64,000 nt of DNA from positions 1,178,001-1,242,000 of the forward strand of contig NZ_CP130821.1 of assembly GCF_004151275.2 (NCBI RefSeq), read 5' to 3'. Position numbers and translations under genes: made by a program. The DNA comes from Flavobacterium dauae (GTDB taxonomy: Bacteria > Bacteroidota > Bacteroidia > Flavobacteriales > Flavobacteriaceae). Positions 10,823-18,901 of the stretch are shown one piece after another. A model generated the notes under the pieces. It saw nothing but the letters and a program-made list of their open reading frames with translations. It was not told the DNA's origin and did no database searches. Every line of letters starts with the position of its first letter. Position 1 is the first letter of the stretch.

Positions 10823-10853
10823 AATAAACTAGGCTTATTAAGCCTAGTTTATT
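10823..10853 (+). terminator. Perfect 15-bp palindrome after purB
   Basis: The 15-bp arms at 10823-10837 and 10839-10853 (core ACTAGGCTTA/TAAGCCTAGT) are exact reverse complements around a single central T. It lies 50 bp after the purB stop and is followed by a T-rich stretch, so it is probably the purB terminator. Near-perfect symmetry also allows bidirectional use. Confidence 0.65.
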
Positions 10854-10863
10854 CTTTGTTATT

Positions 10864-11190
10864 TTGAAATTTAGTTTTGTCATCAATTTCTTTCTAAAGA
10901 CTTCCAGAAACAAGAGGGACATTAGGTATGTGTATCTGAGAATTACAGTTGGCAGGGCGACGAAAGAAACCTCTACCAAAGAGAAATGGAGGTATTATTA
11001 CCTAATGGGATTGGAAAACTGGAAGAATAACCCGGAATAAAGGAGACGCCAGAACACTTAATACCTTTTTAGAATCTATCGAAACAAAGATGAAAGTTTA
11101 TAGGACACAGATGATATCAACAAGGATGTACCCATTACTTCATAGCTACTGATAGATTACATATAGGGCACAATGTTTCTAAAAAAATAA
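10864..11190 (+). pseudogene. Decayed N-terminal fragment of a tyrosine integrase
   Basis: Three-frame translation gives successive pieces that resemble the arm-binding and SAM-like N-terminal region of Bacteroidota phage/transposon integrases. Frame 1 reads KFSFVINFFLKTSRNKRDIR and then YVYLRITV...KETSTKEKW (10867-10990). Frame 2 continues at about 11009 with WKTGRITRNKGDARTLNTFL and ESIETKM. Frame 1 resumes at about 11110 with DINKDVPITS, a stop, LLIDYI, and another stop. There are at least two frameshifts and two stops, and no catalytic domain (R...HxxR...Y) follows before the next gene. It is a dead relic of an integrative element. The family assignment rests on recall of the N-terminal pattern, not on a search. 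Confidence 0.72.
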
Positions 11191-11224
11191 GGCATTTTCA
11201 TCTGACAATTAGTGAGATACTATC

Positions 11225-11989
11225 TTAAAGTGCTTTTTGCTTTACGTAAGAACCATTAAAAGGAACAAAACGTAAACTGTCGTTACATTTAAATTTTACC
11301 GAATCTTTATGAATGTTTTCAAACAAAATATGTGCTTCTTTTTGTGTAAAAATAACCTTTAAATTCCCTTCGTTGTTTAAAGGTGCATTCAACTGATTTC
11401 CTTTATCTAAACTGGCATTTAAATTTATTTTGCAGTTTGTTATAGAATCTAATTTATTGTAAAAGGTAAATTCTAAATTATACTTTTCGTTTTTTAAATA
11501 TTTGATTTTTAATTCGTTATATAAATTTGTCGTGTCGCCAACGGTATAAATTCCCTCAATGTTTTGGTGTTTAAAATTGGTTTTCTTATGTAGAATATAA
11601 TCAGCAGCAAACTCACCTTTTACTTCTTTTAAATCACTTCCTACACGCAAAAGCTGCTTGTAATCTTTTATTCTGTAAAACAATTTTTCACGGTCAAAAG
11701 TAGCTGTAAATATACTGTCTTTTCGCTTCCATATTCCTACTTTGGTTGTAGGAAGTTCGTTTTTATTCTGATAATAAATCGTTCGTGAAATAGTACTGTC
11801 TTTATAAATCCTGATCGAAGTTTCTATACCCGGGCAATCAGGACAAGGAATAATTCCTTCATAAGTATTACAAAAAATAGTATCTAAAAGCGATTGTTCA
11901 ATAACAACAATGGTTTTATCGTCTTTTTTGCAACTTGTAAAAAAGATAATTGCAATTATTACATTTAATACAAGAATATTTTTTTTCAT
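11225..11989 (-). CDS. Lipoprotein with NlpE-like N-terminal domain
   Basis: This 254-aa lipoprotein has a signal sequence ending in the lipobox TSC (about residues 15-17), then an NlpE-type domain with the NTYEGIIPCPDCPGIETSIR segment (CPxCPGI). NlpE in enterobacteria senses surfaces and copper through the Cpx system; no Cpx-like genes are nearby, so that role should not be carried over. The remaining C-terminal half is unrecognised. I chose the ATG at 11989 because the lipoprotein signal starts there. It has a canonical promoter (12022-12052) divergent from guaA. The 3' end abuts the integrase remnant. Confidence 0.82.
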   Translation of the reverse strand: MKKNILVLNVIIAIIFFTSCKKDDKTIVVIEQSLLDTIFCNTYEGIIPCPDCPGIETSIRIYKDSTISRTIYYQNKNELPTTKVGIWKRKDSIFTATFDREKLFYRIKDYKQLLRVGSDLKEVKGEFAADYILHKKTNFKHQNIEGIYTVGDTTNLYNELKIKYLKNEKYNLEFTFYNKLDSITNCKINLNASLDKGNQLNAPLNNEGNLKVIFTQKEAHILFENIHKDSVKFKCNDSLRFVPFNGSYVKQKAL

Positions 11990-12021
11990 AGTAGTAGAAA
12001 TAGTTATTATTAAGTGTTTAT

Positions 12022-12052
12022 CAAAAATAATTCCATTTTTTAACAAATCAAA
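12022..12052 (-). promoter_or_regulatory. Canonical Bacteroidota promoter for the NlpE-like gene
   Basis: On the minus strand TTTG (12052-12049) is separated by 19 bp from TATTTTTG (12029-12022). Both elements match the sigma-ABfr consensus with standard spacing. The -7 box ends about 32 bp before the ATG at 11989. Confidence 0.7.
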
Positions 12053-12102
12053 AAATAATGGTAAAAAAGACCATTACAGTTTTAAAAATGCGAGAATTAA
12101 AT

Positions 12103-12110
12103 TACTTTTG
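12103..12110 (+). promoter_or_regulatory. -7 box for guaA
   Basis: TACTTTTG fits TAnnTTTG and ends 19 bp before the guaA ATG at 12130, predicting a leader of roughly 13 nt. This also argues against the longer reading frame from 12058. The -33 position shows TTTT rather than TTTG. Confidence 0.55.
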
Positions 12111-12129
12111 CATAAAGATACACAACACA

Positions 12130-13662
12130 ATGACACAAGGTATAATTATTTTAGATTTTGGTTCACAATACAATCAGTTAATTGCACGCCGGATTAGAGA
12201 ATTCGGAGTTTACACCGAAATCGTCCCTTACAACACACCGCTTTCTGAAATTAAAAAACACGATCCCAAAGGAATTATTTTATCAGGTGGACCATCTTCG
12301 GTTTTTGGTGCCGAAGCTGCTTTGGTTGATAAAGAATTGTTTGAAATGGGCGTGCCTGTTTTAGGAATTTGTTACGGAATGCAGTTGATTTCGCATCTTT
12401 TGGGTGGTGAAGTTAAAAAAGGCGAGAAAGGCGAATACGGAAAATCTGAATTAACGGTTTTAACACAAAACAGTTTGTTTAATGGTGTTCCGGAAAAATC
12501 AACGGTGTGGATGAGTCATTTTGATGAAGTGATGAAAGCTCCGGAAGGTTTTGTTGTTTCAGGAAAATCGAACATTGATATTGCGGCAATGGCAAACGAA
12601 AACAGAAATATTTTTGCCGTTCAGTTTCATCCGGAAGTAACACATTCTGAATTTGGGTCTAAAATGTTAGAAAACTTTGTTTTTAATATTTGTAAAGCAG
12701 AGAAAAATTGGGTTTTAAAAGATTTTATCGAAACCGAAATACAAAGAATTAAAAATGTTGTTGGCGATAAAAAAGTTATTTTAGGGCTTTCGGGCGGAGT
12801 AGATTCTTCGGTTGCAGCTGTTTTAATTCATCGTGCCATTGGCGATCAGCTAACGTGCATTTTTGTTGATACAGGTTTGTTGCGTAAAGACGAAGGCAAA
12901 AAAGTGATGGAAAATTATGGTAAGCATTTCCATATGAACATTAAAATGGTTGATGCATCTGAACGTTTTCTTACGAATTTAAAAGGAATTGACGAACCGG
13001 AAGCAAAACGCAAATCTATCGGGCGTGATTTTGTGGCGGTTTTCGATGAAGAATCTCAGAAATTCGACGATGCTTCGTTCTTGGCACAAGGAACTATTTA
13101 TCCTGATGTTATTGAATCACAGTCGGTAAAAGGACCATCGGCAACAATAAAATCACACCACAATGTTGGCGGATTACCCGAACACATGAAATTGCAGTTG
13201 TTAGAACCTTTGCGTGAATTGTTTAAAGACGAAGTGCGTAAAGTGGGTGTTGAATTGGGAATTCCACGCGAATTGGTTTATCGTCATCCGTTCCCGGGAC
13301 CAGGATTAGGAATCCGTGTTTTAGGTGAAGTTGACGAAGAAAAAGTTAGAATTTTACAAGAAGCCGATCAGATTTTTATTGATGAGCTTTACAATCATAA
13401 GTTGTACGACGAAGTTTCACAGGCCTTCGTAGTTTTATTACCTGTAAAATCGGTAGGGGTAATGGGCGATGAACGTACGTATGAATATACGGCAGTTGTT
13501 CGTTCTGCAAATACCATTGATTTTATGACGGCAACCTGGAGTAAATTACCTTATGAGTTTTTAGAATTGGTTTCGAACCGAATCATAAACGAAGTTAAAG
13601 GTATTAACCGCGTTGCTTACGATATCAGCTCTAAACCACCGGCAACAATTGAGTGGGAATAA
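12130..13662 (+). CDS. guaA: GMP synthase (glutamine-hydrolysing)
   Basis: This 510-aa enzyme converts XMP to GMP with glutamine and ATP. The class I amidotransferase domain has GICYGMQL with nucleophile Cys81 and the FHPEV histidine motif (about 175). The PP-loop ATP pyrophosphatase domain has LGLSGGVDSSVAA (about 219-231), and the C-terminal dimerisation domain ends KPPATIEWE, the standard family ending. The start at 12130 gives MTQGIIILDFGSQY, typical of the family, and fits the upstream -7 box. It is a single-gene unit closed by the terminator at 13667. Confidence 0.97.
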   Translation: MTQGIIILDFGSQYNQLIARRIREFGVYTEIVPYNTPLSEIKKHDPKGIILSGGPSSVFGAEAALVDKELFEMGVPVLGICYGMQLISHLLGGEVKKGEKGEYGKSELTVLTQNSLFNGVPEKSTVWMSHFDEVMKAPEGFVVSGKSNIDIAAMANENRNIFAVQFHPEVTHSEFGSKMLENFVFNICKAEKNWVLKDFIETEIQRIKNVVGDKKVILGLSGGVDSSVAAVLIHRAIGDQLTCIFVDTGLLRKDEGKKVMENYGKHFHMNIKMVDASERFLTNLKGIDEPEAKRKSIGRDFVAVFDEESQKFDDASFLAQGTIYPDVIESQSVKGPSATIKSHHNVGGLPEHMKLQLLEPLRELFKDEVRKVGVELGIPRELVYRHPFPGPGLGIRVLGEVDEEKVRILQEADQIFIDELYNHKLYDEVSQAFVVLLPVKSVGVMGDERTYEYTAVVRSANTIDFMTATWSKLPYEFLELVSNRIINEVKGINRVAYDISSKPPATIEWE

Positions 13663-13666
13663 TATT

Positions 13667-13700
13667 AAAACCGTTGTGAAAGCAACGGTTTTGTTTTTTT
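13667..13700 (+). terminator. Rho-independent terminator of guaA
   Basis: The perfect 10-bp stem AAAACCGTTG / CAACGGTTTT (13667-13676 and 13683-13692) has a 6-nt loop and is followed by GTTTTTTT. It begins 5 bp after the guaA stop. Confidence 0.88.
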
Positions 13701-13731
13701 ATTTCAAGTACTACACTTGAATCAGCAGGGT

Positions 13732-13947
13732 TTAATCCCATAGTTTAAAAGCTTTTAAAAAGAAAACGATTGATAATAAAGTGGATACATATATAGCTAA
13801 TATTCGCTTAGAAACTATTGATTTATCATAGCTATCTATTTCCTCTCCTTTACTTTTCATTTTCCTTATCCACCATTTATTACAAAAATAAATAGAGAAT
13901 GAAAGTAGCAACAATAATAATCCGTACAAAAAATTATCTAATTTCAT
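13732..13947 (-). CDS. Small two-helix membrane protein, hypothetical
   Basis: This 71-aa protein has two hydrophobic helices (about residues 7-24 and 49-66) joined by a basic, charged loop containing KMKSKGEEIDSYDK. It has no recognisable family. It stands alone between the guaA terminator and the palindromic repeat at 13969. It is kept because the topology is membrane-protein-like, the region has no other gene, and the sequence is not a shadow of another frame. It could be an orphan without a strong function. Confidence 0.55.
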   Translation of the reverse strand: MKLDNFLYGLLLLLLSFSIYFCNKWWIRKMKSKGEEIDSYDKSIVSKRILAIYVSTLLSIVFFLKAFKLWD

Positions 13948-13968
13948 ACTTTTTCTAAATTATTAAAT

Positions 13969-14009
13969 ATTCAAACCTCACAGGTTTTCAAAACCTGTGA
14001 GGTTTGAAT
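13969..14009. repeat. Perfect 20-bp palindrome (CCTCACAGGTTTT family)
   Basis: The 20-bp arms at 13969-13988 and 13990-14009 are exact reverse complements around one C, with core AACCTCACAGGTTTT / AAAACCTGTGAGGTT. It lies 4 bp after the yggS stop codon and can serve as a bidirectional terminator. I recall the same core as a dispersed intergenic palindrome in flavobacteria, so it is probably a repeat family rather than a gene-specific site. Confidence 0.8.
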
Positions 14010-14012
14010 TGG

Positions 14013-14672
14013 TTATCTACTCCCAAAAATACTACTTCCAATGCGTACAATGGTGCTTCCGCATTCAATGGCAATCTGGTAGTCGCCACTCATGCCCATA
14101 GAAAGTTGTTGAAAATGGCAATTGGCTAATTGATAGGGTTTTATGTAATCGAAAATATCTTTTAATGATTGAAATTCTTTACGAATTACGTCTTTATCTT
14201 CTGTAAAAGAAGCCATTCCCATTAATCCGATTATTTTGATGTTTTCTAATGATTTAAATTCTTCTGAATGAATCAATTGTAATAATTCATCGTGAGCCAA
14301 ACCAAATTTTGATTCTTCGGTTGCAATGTAAACCTGTAATAAACAAGGAATTACGCGTCGCCATTTTTTTGCTTGTCGGTTAATTTCAACCAACAATTTT
14401 AAACTGTCAACACCGTGAATCAAACTTACATAAGGTGCCATGTATTTTACCTTGTTGGTTTGTACGTGACCAATCATGTGCCATTGAATATCTTTGGGTA
14501 GTTGTTCCCATTTTTCGGTCATTTCCTGAATTTTGTTTTCACCAAAAATACGTTGTCCTGCATTATAGGCTTCTAACAAATCGGCAACAGGTTTTGTTTT
14601 TGAAACAGCCACCAAATGAACATTTTCAGGTAAAGTATTTTTTATATTTTGTAAGTTTTCAGCTATATTCAT
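14013..14672 (-). CDS. yggS: YggS-family pyridoxal 5'-phosphate homeostasis protein
   Basis: This 219-aa PLP-binding protein is a single-domain TIM barrel related to alanine racemase. LVAVSKTKPV (about 20-29) carries the PLP lysine, and IQWHMIGHVQTNK and SMGMSGDYQIAIECGSTIVR are family signatures. These proteins bind PLP and keep PLP and amino-acid pools balanced; no catalytic reaction is established. The N-terminus is compact and the length slightly below the usual 225-230 aa. The gene ends next to the palindrome at 13969, and DUF1015 lies upstream on the same strand (55-bp gap). Confidence 0.93.
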   Translation of the reverse strand: MNIAENLQNIKNTLPENVHLVAVSKTKPVADLLEAYNAGQRIFGENKIQEMTEKWEQLPKDIQWHMIGHVQTNKVKYMAPYVSLIHGVDSLKLLVEINRQAKKWRRVIPCLLQVYIATEESKFGLAHDELLQLIHSEEFKSLENIKIIGLMGMASFTEDKDVIRKEFQSLKDIFDYIKPYQLANCHFQQLSMGMSGDYQIAIECGSTIVRIGSSIFGSR

Positions 14673-14727
14673 TTCTTAACCACAAAGTTTTAAAGAATGG
14701 TTTATAATTTTTTTTAAATTGGTTTAT

Positions 14728-15942
14728 TTAAAATTCGTAAATAATTAAACCGTTGCGTAGTTTTGGTTCTATGTAAGTGCTTTTTGGAGGCATGGTTAAA
14801 TCGTTGTCGGCAAGGGTTTTTATTTCGTTTACCGATGAAGGATACAATACAAACCCGATTTTAAATTCACCGTTGTCCACTTTGTTAACCAGTTCCATAA
14901 TATTTTTATTTCCAGGTATGTAACTAATTCTGTTATCGGTTCTTAAGTCCTTAATGTTTAGCAAAGGGTTTAATATTAAATCGTACAGGATTTGTGCATC
15001 TAAATTGTCAATTATCTGATCTTCATTTGGAATATTCTTTAATGTCAACGAATAAAAAGATCCTTCTAAATACATACCAAACGTATATTTTTTTGTAGGT
15101 TTCCAATATTCATGAACTTTTTCAACCGTGAATTTTTCATTTAAAATGTTCAGAAATTCATCAGTTTCCATACCGTTTAAATCGTGAATTAATCGATTGT
15201 ATTCATTAATCTGAATCAGCTTTTCGCAAATCAGATAGCTCATAAAATAATTCATATTATCGCTGGCACGCTCACCGTTTTCATTCAACAATAAATTCGA
15301 TGTAGCAGAACGATGATGCCCGTCGGCAATATATAAATTAGGCATTTTTTTGAAGGATTGCTGAATAAAATTCAATTCTTCGTCAGAATCAATTTTCCAA
15401 AGTATGTGTCTTTCACGATTGGTTGTCGAAAAATCGTACAAAGGCGTTTGATTCATTTTTTGTGCAATCCATTGCTCTAATTCATTGCAATTTGGATACA
15501 TCATTAAAACCGGTTCGGTATTAAAACGGGTTTCATCAAAATAATCCTTTAAATTTTCAACACGGTATTGCAACGTGTTTTCGTGTTTTTTAATCACATT
15601 GGTTTCGTAATCTTTCAATGAAGTTCCTGCTAAAATTCCAACGAAATTATTTTTTTTCGATTTGATTTGATACAGATACATTGCCGGATTTTCATCCTTA
15701 ATTAAAATTCCGTCACGTTTAAAATCCTGATACTTTGTTGCAACCATTTTGTAACGGCGTAACGGATCGATCTTTTCCTGATTGATAAATGCTAAATTGA
15801 CAATATGAAGAAACGAAAACGGATTAAAATCGAGCCACGATGCCAGTTCGGCTGCGGAATATTCATCGTACGGACGCGTAGTAACCAACGAAACTTTATC
15901 TATTGCCGGGCGAACTGCTTTAAAAGGAATTATATCTGCCAT
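14728..15942 (-). CDS. DUF1015 family protein
   Basis: This 404-aa cytoplasmic protein belongs to DUF1015 (HTH-like, sometimes annotated SerC-associated). Visible family features are the N-terminal PFKAVRPAIDKVSLVTTRPY, the central LYIADGHHRSATSNLL motif (about 202-217) and the C-terminal MPPKSTYIEPKLRNGLIIYE. The conserved ADGHHR cluster suggests a metal or phosphate site, but the reaction is not known. In other genomes the family often adjoins serC/serA; here the neighbours are yggS downstream and a repeat plus 3-hydroxybutyryl-CoA dehydrogenase upstream. No signal peptide or TM helix. Confidence 0.88.
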   Translation of the reverse strand: MADIIPFKAVRPAIDKVSLVTTRPYDEYSAAELASWLDFNPFSFLHIVNLAFINQEKIDPLRRYKMVATKYQDFKRDGILIKDENPAMYLYQIKSKKNNFVGILAGTSLKDYETNVIKKHENTLQYRVENLKDYFDETRFNTEPVLMMYPNCNELEQWIAQKMNQTPLYDFSTTNRERHILWKIDSDEELNFIQQSFKKMPNLYIADGHHRSATSNLLLNENGERASDNMNYFMSYLICEKLIQINEYNRLIHDLNGMETDEFLNILNEKFTVEKVHEYWKPTKKYTFGMYLEGSFYSLTLKNIPNEDQIIDNLDAQILYDLILNPLLNIKDLRTDNRISYIPGNKNIMELVNKVDNGEFKIGFVLYPSSVNEIKTLADNDLTMPPKSTYIEPKLRNGLIIYEF

Positions 15943-16001
15943 TGTAATTGTTTTAATTGATTATCTAGAACCTTACACCAAAATATACACATATTGTTAG
16001 T

Positions 16002-16155
16002 CGTCACTTCGAGTAGATTTTTCGTAATGAAATGAAGAAAAATTGTATCGAGAAGTCTTTGCGAAGAAAGTTCTCGACGGGCTCGAACTGACGAAAGTCT
16101 GGTAAATTCTATGTTAGTATAAACTTTTCGACAATCATTATATTTTAAACAGAAA
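16002..16155. repeat. Dispersed repeat, copy 1 (CGTCACTTCGAG...CTCGAACTGACG)
   Basis: The core (16002-16093) starts CGTCACTTCGAGTAG and ends CTCGAACTGACG; the ends are near-perfect inverted repeats of each other, and the middle holds further GTATCGAGAAGT and TTCTCGACG segments able to pair. A second copy lies at 55803-55934, with similarity continuing past the core to an ACAGAAAA end. There is no ORF inside. It fills most of the 263-bp gap between DUF1015 and the dehydrogenase gene. It is MITE- or REP-like. Confidence 0.8.
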
Positions 16156-16205
16156 AGACAATTGAACAGCGTTCAATCGTCTTTAAAACGTTATTTCCAA
16201 TTTAT

Positions 16206-17093
16206 TTACGAAAACATTTTTGCAACTTTCTCTGCTTTTTTACTTTCTGAATAATCGTAAAAACCTTCGCCTGATTTTACACCTAATTTTCCTGCCATAA
16301 CCATATTTACCAATAACGGACACGGAGCATATTTAGGATTTTTAAATCCGTCGTACATTACGTTTAAGATCGATAGACAAACATCTAATCCAATAAAATC
16401 GGCTAATTGTAATGGACCCATTGGGTGTGCCATTCCTAATTTCATCACCGTATCAATTTCGCTTACACCTGCAACACCATTGTACAATGTTTCGATTGAT
16501 TCGTTAATCATTGGCATTAAAATACGGTTGGCTACGAAACCAGGATAATCATTCACTTCGGTTGGAATTTTTCCTAAAGCCAAAGATAGATCCATGATTT
16601 TTTTGGTAACATCGTCGCTAGTGTTGTATCCACGGATAATTTCTACTAATTTCATAATAGGCACCGGGTTCATAAAGTGCATACCAATTACGCGTTCCGG
16701 GTTTTTAACAACTGCCGCAATCTGCGTGATAGAAATAGAAGAGGTGTTCGATGCCAAAATAACATCTTCTCTACAAACTTCGCTTAATTCTTTAAAGATG
16801 TTTAACTTTAGGTTGATGTTTTCTGTAGCAGCTTCAACAACCAAATCTACATTCACCACACCGTCTTTAACATCGGTATAAGTAATAATATTTTCAATAG
16901 TAGCTTTTTTGTCTGCTTCGGTAATTGATCCTTTTGCAATCATACGGTCTAAATTAGATACAATGGTGTTCATACCGCGTTCAATCGCCTGATCAGAAAT
17001 ATCAATTAAACAAACTTTAAAACCTTTTTGTGCAAACGTGTGGGCAATTCCGTTACCCATTGTTCCTGCACCAATTACAGCTATATTTTTCAT
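16206..17093 (-). CDS. 3-hydroxybutyryl-CoA dehydrogenase
   Basis: This 295-aa NAD(P)-dependent dehydrogenase interconverts 3-hydroxyacyl-CoA and 3-oxoacyl-CoA in fatty acid or butyrate metabolism. The N-terminal Rossmann motif is AVIGAGTMGNGIAHTFAQKG (5-24). The catalytic His lies in GMHFMNPVPIMKLVEII, followed by the family NDYPGFVANRILMPMINE segment and the C-terminal GEGFYDY. It is a stand-alone enzyme, not the FadB fusion. No other beta-oxidation gene is adjacent, so hbd versus paaH cannot be decided. Gfo/Idh/MocA lies 44 bp upstream on the same strand. Confidence 0.94.
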   Translation of the reverse strand: MKNIAVIGAGTMGNGIAHTFAQKGFKVCLIDISDQAIERGMNTIVSNLDRMIAKGSITEADKKATIENIITYTDVKDGVVNVDLVVEAATENINLKLNIFKELSEVCREDVILASNTSSISITQIAAVVKNPERVIGMHFMNPVPIMKLVEIIRGYNTSDDVTKKIMDLSLALGKIPTEVNDYPGFVANRILMPMINESIETLYNGVAGVSEIDTVMKLGMAHPMGPLQLADFIGLDVCLSILNVMYDGFKNPKYAPCPLLVNMVMAGKLGVKSGEGFYDYSESKKAEKVAKMFS

Positions 17094-17137
17094 TTTTATG
17101 TTTTAATACGAATTTATGCGAATATACTTTTTTTAAT

Positions 17138-18103
17138 TTATTTACCGAAACAATCAATAATTTTATACGCAATCCTTAATGCTTCTGTTCCGTCTTCTAA
17201 TGTTACAATTGGCGTTGTGTTGTTGTTAATGGCATCGGCAAAAGTTTCCAATTCATCTAAAATGGCGTTGTTGTTTTCTACCGAAGGATTATCAAAATAA
17301 ATCTGTTTTTTAACGCCTTCTGCATTTTGAAGGATCAAATCAAAATCGCCTGGAACTTCAGGTGCATCTTTCATTTTTACCACTTCGCAGATTTTATCCA
17401 AATAATCGACAGAAATATAGGCATCTTTTTGAAAAAATCGAGCTTTACGCATGTTTTTCATCGAAATTCGGCTCGATGTTACATTGGCAACACAACCGTT
17501 TTCAAACTCAATACGTGCATTGGCAATATCAGGCGAATCGCTAATTACAGCAGTTCCCGTTGCATGAATATTTTTAACCGGCGATTTTACAACGCTTAAA
17601 ATAGCATCGATATCGTGAATCATTAAATCTAAAACCACAGGAACATCGGTACCACGTGGATTAAATTCTGCCAAACGGTGCGTTTCAATAAACATTGGGT
17701 TGTGAATTTTATCTTTCACCGCTTTGAATGCCGGATTAAATCGTTCCACATGTCCAACTTGCCCTTTTACATGGTATTCTTTTGCAAGCGCAATAATATG
17801 TTCGGCTTCTTCAACGGTATTCGAAATTGGTTTTTCTAAAAAGATGTGTTTGCCCGCTTTAACAGCCTCAACCGCACAATCGTAATGCGAAAGGGTAGGT
17901 GTTACAATATCAACTACATCAACCGCTGCAATTAAATCGCTAATAGTTTTGAATGATTTATAACCGAATTCTGCAGCAACTTTTTCGGCATTTTCTTTAG
18001 ATGGATCAAAGAAACCAACTAATTCGTATTTTGATGATTGATTTAACAATCGCAAATGGATTTTTCCTAAATGACCTGCGCCTAATACGCCAACTTTTAA
18101 CAT
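17138..18103 (-). CDS. Gfo/Idh/MocA family oxidoreductase
   Basis: This 321-aa NAD(P)-dependent oxidoreductase has an N-terminal Rossmann domain (KVGVLGAGHLGKIHLRLL, 3-20) and the EKPISNTVEEA motif (about 94-104), whose lysine is catalytic in this superfamily. A C-terminal beta-sheet domain follows (HDIDAILS, IANARIEF). Members oxidise sugars, inositols or biliverdin-like compounds; the substrate is not evident. The gene has a good -7 box TAACTTTG on the minus strand (18119-18126), close to its ATG. Tandem with the dehydrogenase gene. Confidence 0.9.
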   Translation of the reverse strand: MLKVGVLGAGHLGKIHLRLLNQSSKYELVGFFDPSKENAEKVAAEFGYKSFKTISDLIAAVDVVDIVTPTLSHYDCAVEAVKAGKHIFLEKPISNTVEEAEHIIALAKEYHVKGQVGHVERFNPAFKAVKDKIHNPMFIETHRLAEFNPRGTDVPVVLDLMIHDIDAILSVVKSPVKNIHATGTAVISDSPDIANARIEFENGCVANVTSSRISMKNMRKARFFQKDAYISVDYLDKICEVVKMKDAPEVPGDFDLILQNAEGVKKQIYFDNPSVENNNAILDELETFADAINNNTTPIVTLEDGTEALRIAYKIIDCFGK

Positions 18104-18118
18104 AATGAATGTTTTTTA

Positions 18119-18126
18119 CAAAGTTA
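18119..18126 (-). promoter_or_regulatory. -7 box for the Gfo/Idh/MocA gene
   Basis: TAACTTTG on the minus strand matches TAnnTTTG and lies 15 bp before the ATG at 18103. No clear -33 TTTG is seen. Confidence 0.45.
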
Positions 18127-18223
18127 AAAGATATTTGAAAACCGAAGGGCTTTATTAGCTGAAAGTTATCTGAATTTTAAAAATATTCGATTTAAAATCG
18201 TTCTGAAACTTTAAAAATATGTG

Positions 18224-18231
18224 TAATTTTG
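18224..18231 (+). promoter_or_regulatory. -7 box for the isoaspartyl methyltransferase gene
   Basis: TAATTTTG matches TAnnTTTG and lies 23 bp before the GTG start at 18255. A purine-rich AAGAAAGGAATAAA stretch that could act as a ribosome binding site sits between them, supporting the GTG start. Confidence 0.5.
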
Positions 18232-18254
18232 AAGCAGTAAGAAAGGAATAAAAC

Positions 18255-18899
18255 GTGAGAGATACCGCAAAACATCAAGGATTAAGAAATCAGTTAGTTA
18301 AATTATTAGCACAAAAAGGTATTTATGATACCAATGTGTTAAATGCTATGAATGGCGTTCCGCGTCATTTGTTTTTAGAGTCTGGTTTTCAAGATTTTGC
18401 GTATCAAGACACTGCTTTTCCTATTGGTGCAGGGCAAACTATTTCGCAACCTTACACCGTTGCGTTTCAGTCGCAGTTATTACAGCTTAAACCAGATGAT
18501 AAAGTGTTGGAGATTGGTACAGGATCGGGCTATCAAACCGCGGTTTTGTGTAAAATGGGAGCAAAGGTTTTCACGATTGAACGCCAGAATGAATTGTACA
18601 GAAAAACATCGGTTTTATTACCTAAATTAGGTTACCGCCCTCGCGTTGTTTCATTCGGCGACGGATATAAAGGCTTGCCTAAAGATGCTCCGTTTGATGG
18701 AATTATTGTTACAGCCGGCGCACCATTTGTTCCACAACCTTTATTGGCACAATTGAAAATAGGAGGCCGATTAGTAATTCCCGTAGGCGATGAAAAACAG
18801 GTGATGACGCTGTTAATAAGAACATCGGAAACGCATTTTGAACAACACGAATTTGGTGATTTTAAATTTGTACCTATGTTAGAAGATAAGAATAGGTAG
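18255..18899 (+). CDS. pcm: Protein-L-isoaspartate O-methyltransferase
   Basis: This 214-aa S-adenosylmethionine-dependent methyltransferase repairs damaged isoaspartyl residues in proteins. Motif I LEIGTGSGYQTAVL is at about 85-98 and the substrate-binding GAGQTISQPYTVA at about 59-71; VTAGAPFVPQPLLAQLK and GGRLVIPVG follow. Translation starts at GTG: the frame has no nearer ATG, the N-terminus RDTAKHQGLRNQLV is where I expect the family to begin, and a promoter box and purine-rich leader fit. The single gene lies between divergent and convergent minus-strand genes. Confidence 0.92.
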   Translation: MRDTAKHQGLRNQLVKLLAQKGIYDTNVLNAMNGVPRHLFLESGFQDFAYQDTAFPIGAGQTISQPYTVAFQSQLLQLKPDDKVLEIGTGSGYQTAVLCKMGAKVFTIERQNELYRKTSVLLPKLGYRPRVVSFGDGYKGLPKDAPFDGIIVTAGAPFVPQPLLAQLKIGGRLVIPVGDEKQVMTLLIRTSETHFEQHEFGDFKFVPMLEDKNR

Positions 18900-18901
18900 G
18901 T

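Noticed and set aside
10782..10979. 65-codon minus-strand ORF after purB
   Set aside because: It is the reverse complement of the purB palindrome and integrase remnant and has no family-like features. The plus-strand remnant explains the sequence.
11225..11989. NlpE-like lipoprotein as part of a Cpx stress system
   Set aside because: There is no histidine kinase or response regulator gene nearby; only the domain resemblance is supported.
14676..14710. AACCACAAAGTTTTAAAG near the yggS start, resembling the ACCACAGAT repeats
   Set aside because: Only one end is present and there is no matching inverted arm; it may be a decayed copy but cannot be supported.
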